This document shows positions 53,586 through 57,233 of a stretch of DNA of 57,233 nucleotides, piece by piece. The stretch comes from Clostridia bacterium (GTDB lineage: Bacteria > Bacillota > Clostridia > Christensenellales > Borkfalkiaceae): NCBI GenBank assembly GCA_900770945.1, contig CAAGME010000007.1:1-57233 (forward strand), read 5' to 3'. Under the pieces are notes generated by a model, which did not search any database, had not been told where the DNA came from, and worked only from the letters and a program-made list of their open reading frames with translations. Made by a program: the position numbers and the translations under genes. Within the stretch, counting starts at the first letter, position 1, and every line of letters starts with the position of its first letter.

Positions 53586-53845
53586 TGTCGAAGAAAAACA
53601 AAAAAAAGAAAGAAAAGATAATTTATTACGACGATAATTCGACGATTGCCGATATGTCGTCGGTGACGGACATTAAGGGCGGAAAGAAGCGTAACGACAA
53701 TTCGCGCCCGCAGAGTACCGCGCGCGAAAAGTGGGCGACCTACTTTGCCGCCGTCAAAAAAATGATTTTCCCGATGATGGTCGTTTTAGCCGTTCTTGCC
53801 GGCTTATACATTTTTCTGATGCTGTTAACGGGTAATCTTTTCTGA
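53585..53845 (+). CDS. Small single-helix membrane protein at the end of the opp operon
   Basis: An 86-residue protein, very basic at the N-terminus (MSKKNKKKKEK), with a polar middle and a single hydrophobic helix at about 61-82 (IFPMMVVLAVLAGLYIFLML). The positive N-terminus predicts the tail inside and the C-terminus outside. The start overlaps the oppF stop by one base, so translation is coupled; this suggests a product linked to the transporter. No family recognised. A terminator follows 15 bases after the stop. Confidence 0.75.
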   Translation: MSKKNKKKKEKIIYYDDNSTIADMSSVTDIKGGKKRNDNSRPQSTAREKWATYFAAVKKMIFPMMVVLAVLAGLYIFLMLLTGNLF

Positions 53846-53860
53846 TTATTTAACGAAAAA

Positions 53861-53895
53861 GCGAGGCTGCCTTTTAAAAAAAGCAACCTCGTTTT
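53861..53895 (+). terminator. Intrinsic terminator of the opp operon
   Basis: GCGAGG (plus CTGC) pairs with (GCAA) CCTCG(T), an interrupted stem with an A/T-rich loop, followed by GTTTTG. The stem is good and the T-run short. Confidence 0.7.
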
Positions 53896-53980
53896 GTTGT
53901 TATGCTTTTCTCGTTTTTTCGGAAGCCCTATTTTTCTTGGTAAGGATTTGTTTACCGGCTCAAAAATTCGTTTACAACAA

Positions 53981-54006
53981 CAAAAAAAAGAACGCGCGAG
54001 GCGTTC
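53981..54006 (-). terminator. Terminator hairpin belonging to repeat copy 1
   Basis: On the minus strand GAACGC pairs with GCGTTC around CTCGC, followed by eight T residues. It duplicates the terminator after the intact tRNA-Thr(GGT). Confidence 0.7.
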
Positions 54007-54014
54007 GTTTTTCG

Positions 54015-54055
54015 TTGGAGCTGATAACCGGATTTGAACCGGTGACCTCATCCTT
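54015..54055 (-). pseudogene. Truncated tRNA-Thr (3' half only)
   Basis: From the CCA end to within the anticodon loop this matches the tRNA-Thr(GGT) gene at 54275-54350 base for base (41 positions), then diverges into the hairpin element at 54061. It lacks the 5' half and cannot make a tRNA. The break at the anticodon loop resembles the att-site duplications left by integrases that use tRNA 3' ends, but no integrase gene is present. Confidence 0.8.
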
Positions 54056-54060
54056 TCGTC

Positions 54061-54126
54061 ACAAGCCGCCCTGTATAGTCAGCCTTTGCCGCGAGGGCAA
54101 AGGCATTCCTTTTACGAGCGGCTTGT
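54061..54126. repeat. Nested hairpin element next to the truncated tRNA-Thr
   Basis: The outer arms ACAAGCCGC (54061-54069) and GCGGCTTGT (54118-54126) are perfect inverses. Inside lies a second perfect 9-bp hairpin, GCCTTTGCC (54082-54090) and GGCAAAGGC (54096-54104), with a GCGAG loop. It looks like a small structured repeat or RNA element; no gene is encoded. Confidence 0.65.
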
Positions 54127-54132
54127 TCCTCT

Positions 54133-54154
54133 TCCCAAAAAAACGAAAGCTAAA

Positions 54155-54175
<21 letters not shown>
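54133..54175. repeat. Second inverted repeat in the tRNA-linked element
   Basis: TCCCAAAAAAACGAAAGC and its imperfect inverse at 54155-54175 (GCTTTTCTTG then TTTTTTCGGGA) face each other across TAAA, a stem of about 18 pairs with a few mismatches. The right arm begins repeat copy 2. Confidence 0.55.
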
Positions 54176-54350
<175 letters not shown>

Positions 54351-54372
54351 GACTTATTTAAACAGCATAGAT

Positions 54373-54401
54373 ATGATATAATATTACAAGAAAAAAGTCA
54401 A
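54373..54401 (-). promoter_or_regulatory. Promoter of tRNA-Thr(GGT)
   Basis: On the minus strand TTGACT (54401-54396), a 17-bp spacer and TATCAT (54378-54373), ending about 22 bases before the tRNA 5' end. Confidence 0.7.
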
Positions 54402-54502
54402 CGAATTTTCACGGATTTCTCAAATTATTTGCAGAAAACATGAAATTTTGTTTTTCGGATATTATATACTATATATCCGGCTTTCGATAGGCAAATATAG
54501 TT

Positions 54503-54531
54503 GTAGCGTAGCGGTTTAATCGCTACGCTAC
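54503..54531 (-). terminator. Hairpin after tRNA-Thr(CGT)
   Basis: GTAGCGTAGCG (54503-54513) pairs perfectly with CGCTACGCTAC (54521-54531). On the minus strand only AACTATATTTG follows, so the T-run is poor; on the plus strand GATTTT follows. It probably stops or delimits the tRNA transcript. Confidence 0.55.
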
Positions 54532-54536
54532 GATTT

Positions 54537-54612
54537 TGGAGCTACTGGCCGGACTTGAACCGGCGACCTGCTGATTACGAATCAGCTGCTCTACCGACTG
54601 AGCCACAGTAGC
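54537..54612 (-). tRNA. tRNA-Thr (anticodon CGT)
   Basis: Read on the minus strand: acceptor GCTACTG/CAGTAGC, D arm GGCTCAGTCGGTAGAGC, anticodon arm GCTGA-TTCGTAA-TCAGC (anticodon CGT), T arm GCCGG-TTCAAGT-CCGGC, discriminator T and encoded CCA; 76 nt. It decodes ACG. It shares no duplicated flank with the tRNA-Thr(GGT) gene 190 bp away. Confidence 0.96.
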
Positions 54613-54632
54613 ATCAACTTTTCAGCCTAAAT

Positions 54633-54661
54633 AATATATCATATTTTGCCTTATAACGCAA
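54633..54661 (-). promoter_or_regulatory. Promoter of tRNA-Thr(CGT)
   Basis: On the minus strand TTGCGT (54661-54656), a 17-bp spacer and TATATT (54638-54633), about 20 bases before the tRNA. Confidence 0.6.
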
Positions 54662-54761
54662 GGCTTTTAACGCGGTTTTTTGTATTTTAAAAAAAATATT
54701 TTTCATTCCCGCTTCGTTGCGTAATACTTTTACGCTGCCCCTAATAATTTTATGGTTATGA

Positions 54762-54790
54762 TTGACAATTCAAAGAAAAGAATATATAAT
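54762..54790 (+). promoter_or_regulatory. Sigma-A promoter of the rubrerythrin gene
   Basis: TTGACA (54762-54767), a 17-bp spacer and TATAAT (54785-54790), a perfect consensus; the start of transcription falls about 20 nt ahead of the ATG. High expression is expected. Confidence 0.9.
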
Positions 54791-54818
54791 ATAAATATCA
54801 ACAAACGGAGGATTGAAA

Positions 54819-55364
54819 ATGTCAGTTAAAACAAAATACACGGGTACTCAAACGGAAAAGAACCTTGAAGCCGCGTTCGCCGGCGAAAGCATGGCGCGCA
54901 ACAAGTACACTTATTTTGCTTCTAAGGCAAAAAAGGACGGATACGAACAGATTGCCGACTTGTTCTTAAAAACGGCGGATAACGAAAAAGAACACGCCAA
55001 ATTGTGGTTTAAAGAGCTTAACGGCATAGGAACAACCGCCGAAAACCTTACGGCAGCCGCCGCGGGCGAAAATTACGAATGGACGGATATGTATGAGGGG
55101 TTCGCAAAAACCGCCGAAGAGGAAGGGTTTAGCGAGCTTGCCGAAAAATTCCGCCTTGTAGCGGCGATAGAAAAACATCATGAAGAAAGATATCGCGCGC
55201 TTTTAAAGAACGTGGAAACGGCTTCCGTTTTTGAAAAAGGCGAAGTCAAAATCTGGGAATGCAGAAATTGCGGTCATATCGTCGTCGGTACAAAAGCCCC
55301 GGACGTTTGCCCGACTTGCGCTCACCCGCAAAGCTACTTCGAGATAAGCGCAAAAAACTACTAA
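54819..55364 (+). CDS. rbr: Rubrerythrin
   Basis: A 181-residue non-haem iron protein that reduces hydrogen peroxide in anaerobes, taking electrons from NAD(P)H through small redox proteins. The four-helix ferritin-like domain (about 1-140) has the diiron ligands expected in LEAAFAGESMARNKY, NEKEHAKLWF, the EEEG helix and AAIEKHHEERY. The C-terminal rubredoxin-like domain (about 145-181) has two Cys pairs, WECRNCGHIV and CPTCAHPQ. ATG 54819 has CGGAGG about 7 bases ahead; a TTG at 54813 would sit too close. It stands alone between a consensus promoter and a terminator, so it is a strongly expressed monocistronic stress gene. Confidence 0.96.
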   Translation: MSVKTKYTGTQTEKNLEAAFAGESMARNKYTYFASKAKKDGYEQIADLFLKTADNEKEHAKLWFKELNGIGTTAENLTAAAAGENYEWTDMYEGFAKTAEEEGFSELAEKFRLVAAIEKHHEERYRALLKNVETASVFEKGEVKIWECRNCGHIVVGTKAPDVCPTCAHPQSYFEISAKNY

Positions 55365-55373
55365 AAACAAGCA

Positions 55374-55407
55374 AAAGCAGTGCGTAAATTTTACGTACTG
55401 CTTTTTT
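55374..55407. terminator. Bidirectional terminator between rubrerythrin and the ECF gene
   Basis: AAAGCAGTGCGTAAA pairs with TTTACGTACTGCTTT with one mismatch, followed by a T-run on the plus strand and flanked by AAAA on the left, so it can serve both convergent genes. Confidence 0.8.
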
Positions 55408-55420
55408 GTGAAAAATTAAG

Positions 55421-55936
55421 TTATTTTTCCTCTTTGGGGAGCTTTTTGAGAATGAATGAGGGGAGAGGGGTTTTAAAATAGAGGATAAACGAAACTATTG
55501 CGCCGATTCCCGCTTGCGCAAACTCATACGGCAGTTTTAAAACGGCGTTTTCCCAAGTGGAATAAACAAAGGTTTTGCCTAAGGTGTAGCCGCCGACCAT
55601 AATGATTATGCCGACAAAAAGCGCGATTAAAACGCGAAAAATCGGCTTTATACCGTCTTTTTTGCCGACGATGAGAGAAATTGCGACGGCTTGAAAACCG
55701 TGCGTAAAAAGGCTGACGAACATAGGCGTAGGGTAAAAAATTAAGTCGCCGAAGAAAGCCCCGACGCCGCCGACGACGAACGCGGAAAAGGGGTCAAGGA
55801 CGAGGGAAGCAAAGCAAATTACGATATCGTTGAGATAAAGATGACCGCCGGGGACGTTGATGCCGAAGGAGCTGAGCATAATGTTCATGGCGGTGAAAAC
55901 CGCGACGTAACATATCTTTTTTGCAGTAAAATTCAT
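55421..55936 (-). CDS. ECF transporter substrate-binding (S) component, probably for a B6 vitamer
   Basis: A 171-residue integral membrane protein with about six helices. The N-terminal MNFTAKKICYVAVFTAMNIM, followed by VPGGHLYLNDIVICFASLVL and GGVGAFFGDLIFYPTPMF, has the layout of ECF S components: small membrane subunits that bind a vitamin and share an energising EcfAAT module encoded elsewhere (not in this window). The divergent neighbour is a MocR-like regulator; regulators of this type often respond to pyridoxal phosphate, so pyridoxine or a related vitamer (PdxU-type) is the best guess. Other vitamins cannot be excluded. An AGAGG ribosome site lies 9 bases before the ATG. Confidence 0.85.
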   Translation of the reverse strand: MNFTAKKICYVAVFTAMNIMLSSFGINVPGGHLYLNDIVICFASLVLDPFSAFVVGGVGAFFGDLIFYPTPMFVSLFTHGFQAVAISLIVGKKDGIKPIFRVLIALFVGIIIMVGGYTLGKTFVYSTWENAVLKLPYEFAQAGIGAIVSFILYFKTPLPSFILKKLPKEEK

Positions 55937-55974
55937 ACTTTTTGCCTCTTTTTTAAAATCGTTTTATTTTACGC

Positions 55975-56038
55975 TTGCTATTATATCACTAATCTGGTAT
56001 TATTAAAATAGTCAAAATCAATATTTTTTCAGATACCA
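55975..56038. promoter_or_regulatory. Divergent promoters with a candidate MocR operator
   Basis: Rightward, TTGCTA (55975-55980), 17 bp, TATTAT (55998-56003) would serve the MocR gene. Leftward, an extended -10 TGATATAAT (minus strand, -10 hexamer at 55985-55980) would serve the ECF gene. TCTGGTATT (55993-56001) overlaps the rightward -10 region, and its inverse half AGATACCA lies at 56031-56038. TGGTAT/ATACCA is therefore a candidate operator for the regulator encoded next door. Confidence 0.5.
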
Positions 56039-56056
56039 AAAAAGGGGGCGTTTTTA

Positions 56057-57160
56057 ATGAAAATCGTTACGAAAAAGTACGAAGAGATTTACGAAGAGTT
56101 GAAGGACGAGATTGTGGGCGGCGGATACGCAAGGGGTGACAAGCTCCCCTCAAAGCGCGCGGTTGCGTTTAACGAGGCCGTGAGCGTTACGACGGTCGAA
56201 CACGCATACGAACTACTTGAAAGCGAGGGGTATATTTCGGGGAGAGAGAGAAGCGGATATTTTGTGGAATTTGAAAACTGCTTAATTTCCGAAAAGAAGA
56301 AAAGAACGGTTGAGAGCGGCGACGAGGAGGACGGGATTTTAAACGACACGACAGAGAGCGAGGGCGAGGGCGAAGAAAAATATTTTCCTTTAACCGTTTA
56401 CGCAAAGGCCGTGCGGGCGGTGCTTGCCGATTACGGCGAAAAACTTTTTGAAAAATCGCCGCCGACGGGACACCCCGTTTTAAAGCAAGCCATAGCTCGC
56501 TACTTAAACCGCAACCGCGGAATCCGCGCGAAAGCGGAGAACGTTATAATCGGGTCCGGCTCGGAATATTTTTACGGCATTATCGCCGACATGCTCGGCA
56601 CGGATAAAACTTACGCGGTCGAAAAGCCGTGTTACGAAAAAATAAAAAAAATTTACGAGCTGAAAGGAATAACCGTAGAGGAGCTTGCCCTCGGCGTAAA
56701 CGGAATAAAAACAAAGGAATTACAAAATTCCTCGGCGACCGTTCTGCACGTCACGCCTTACGGAAGTTACCCGACGGGCGTAACGGCGAACGCGCGAAAA
56801 CGCGAAGAATATATCGGTTGGGCGAGAAAGCGAGGCGGCGTTATTATAGAGGACGATTTTCAATCGGAATTTTGCCTTAACGCAAGGCTTACGCAGACGC
56901 TATTTGCGAGCAACAGAAAGTGCGTAATTTATCTGAACACGTTTTCAAAAACAATTTTTCCGTCGATGCGAGCGGGGTACATGGCTCTCCCGGACGATTA
57001 CGCGAAACTTTATTACGAAAAACTCGGTTTTTATTCCTGCACCGTGCCGCTTTTGGAACAACTCGTCATCGCGAAAATTTTAAACGACGGGAGCTTCGAG
57101 CGGCACTTAAACAAACTTCGCCGCCAAAAAAAACTTAGGGATTGCATTCCTTATCACTAA
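56057..57160 (+). CDS. MocR/PdxR-like GntR regulator with aminotransferase domain, frameshifted near the window edge
   Basis: A GntR winged-helix domain (about 1-70, ending GYISGRERSGYFVEF) is joined by an acidic linker (about 75-115) to a fold-type I aminotransferase domain. The PLP lysine is K298 in TFSKTIFPSMRAGY, and the DDFQSEF motif precedes it. Such regulators sense pyridoxal phosphate or an amine. The open frame ends after 367 residues, about 90 short of the family. After the A8 run at 57126-57133 the frame stops soon, but one base fewer lets it continue as NLGIAFLITNYLKGVFFALF and GVHLVHLPH to the end of the window; GxHLxxLP at that distance is typical of the family. So this is probably a complete gene with a homopolymer frameshift, real or an error, extending beyond the window. 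Confidence 0.85.
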   Translation: MKIVTKKYEEIYEELKDEIVGGGYARGDKLPSKRAVAFNEAVSVTTVEHAYELLESEGYISGRERSGYFVEFENCLISEKKKRTVESGDEEDGILNDTTESEGEGEEKYFPLTVYAKAVRAVLADYGEKLFEKSPPTGHPVLKQAIARYLNRNRGIRAKAENVIIGSGSEYFYGIIADMLGTDKTYAVEKPCYEKIKKIYELKGITVEELALGVNGIKTKELQNSSATVLHVTPYGSYPTGVTANARKREEYIGWARKRGGVIIEDDFQSEFCLNARLTQTLFASNRKCVIYLNTFSKTIFPSMRAGYMALPDDYAKLYYEKLGFYSCTVPLLEQLVIAKILNDGSFERHLNKLRRQKKLRDCIPYH

Positions 57161-57233
57161 CTACCTAAAAGGCGTCTTTTTCGCGCTTTTTAGCGACCGT
57201 TCGATTGGAGTACATTTAGTACACCTGCCTCAC

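Larger units (their letters stand above)
53904..54055 (+). repeat. Direct repeat copy 1, including a truncated tRNA-Thr
   Basis: About 150 bp is repeated with changes and small indels at 54155-54315. Shared blocks are GCTTTTCT-GTTTTTTCGG, AGCCCTAT, CTTGGTAAGG, TCAAAAATTCGTTTACAACA, the GAACGC/GCGTTC terminator hairpin, and 41 bp that in the other copy form the 3' half of tRNA-Thr(GGT). Copy 1 leaves the tRNA sequence at the anticodon loop. Confidence 0.85.

Overview
The window looks like a chromosomal segment of an anaerobic, Gram-positive-type bacterium of the Clostridia, probably an uncultured gut lineage; the genus cannot be fixed from sequence alone. The grounds are glycyl-radical pyruvate formate-lyase, rubrerythrin and an ECF-type vitamin transporter component, strong GGAGG ribosome sites, textbook sigma-A promoters (TTGACA-17-TATAAT), CCA-encoding tRNA genes, and many lipobox lipoproteins and BspA-type leucine-rich surface proteins with no recognisable outer-membrane machinery.

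Left part (1-9.0 kb): a tRNA-Pro gene on the minus strand, a TraX-like membrane protein, a tandem family of four zinc-ribbon membrane proteins (one frameshifted), aspartate ammonia-lyase, a small lipoprotein, a TatD-linked-type radical SAM protein, and pyruvate formate-lyase with its activating enzyme. These fit amino-acid and mixed-acid fermentation.

Middle (9.0-31.3 kb): a 1.4-kb AT-rich gap with an orphan terminator, a strong promoter and a repeat-rich leader of about 515 nt precedes a 9.5-kb gene for a 3178-residue LRR lipoprotein. Then comes a five-gene MoxR/von Willebrand cassette (membrane protein, MoxR AAA ATPase, DUF58 protein, BatA-like protein, large GATase/vWA membrane protein) and a second LRR lipoprotein. 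The cassette sits between two surface LRR lipoproteins, which suggests, without proving, that it serves envelope proteins.

Right-middle (31.4-53.9 kb): a 1740-residue beta-repeat lipoprotein, a 2500-residue membrane-anchored subtilisin fused to LRRs, a GLUG-type lipoprotein, a complete oligopeptide ABC transporter (OppA, B, C, D, F) and a one-helix small protein. The close spacing reads as a protein-degradation and peptide-uptake locus; its products could feed the aspartase and pyruvate formate-lyase at the left.

Right end (53.9-57.2 kb): a roughly 150-bp direct duplication holding a truncated tRNA-Thr copy and a nested hairpin, two tRNA-Thr genes (GGT, CGT), rubrerythrin, then a divergent pair: an ECF S component and a MocR-like regulator. 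The regulator is frameshifted at a poly-A run and otherwise reads through the window edge.

The least explained features are the inverted copies of the tRNA anticodon arm placed about 70 nt beyond tRNA-Pro and tRNA-Thr(GGT), the tRNA-linked duplication, the long leader of the giant gene, the DxDG-rich insertion in OppD and the repeat domain of the 1740-residue lipoprotein.
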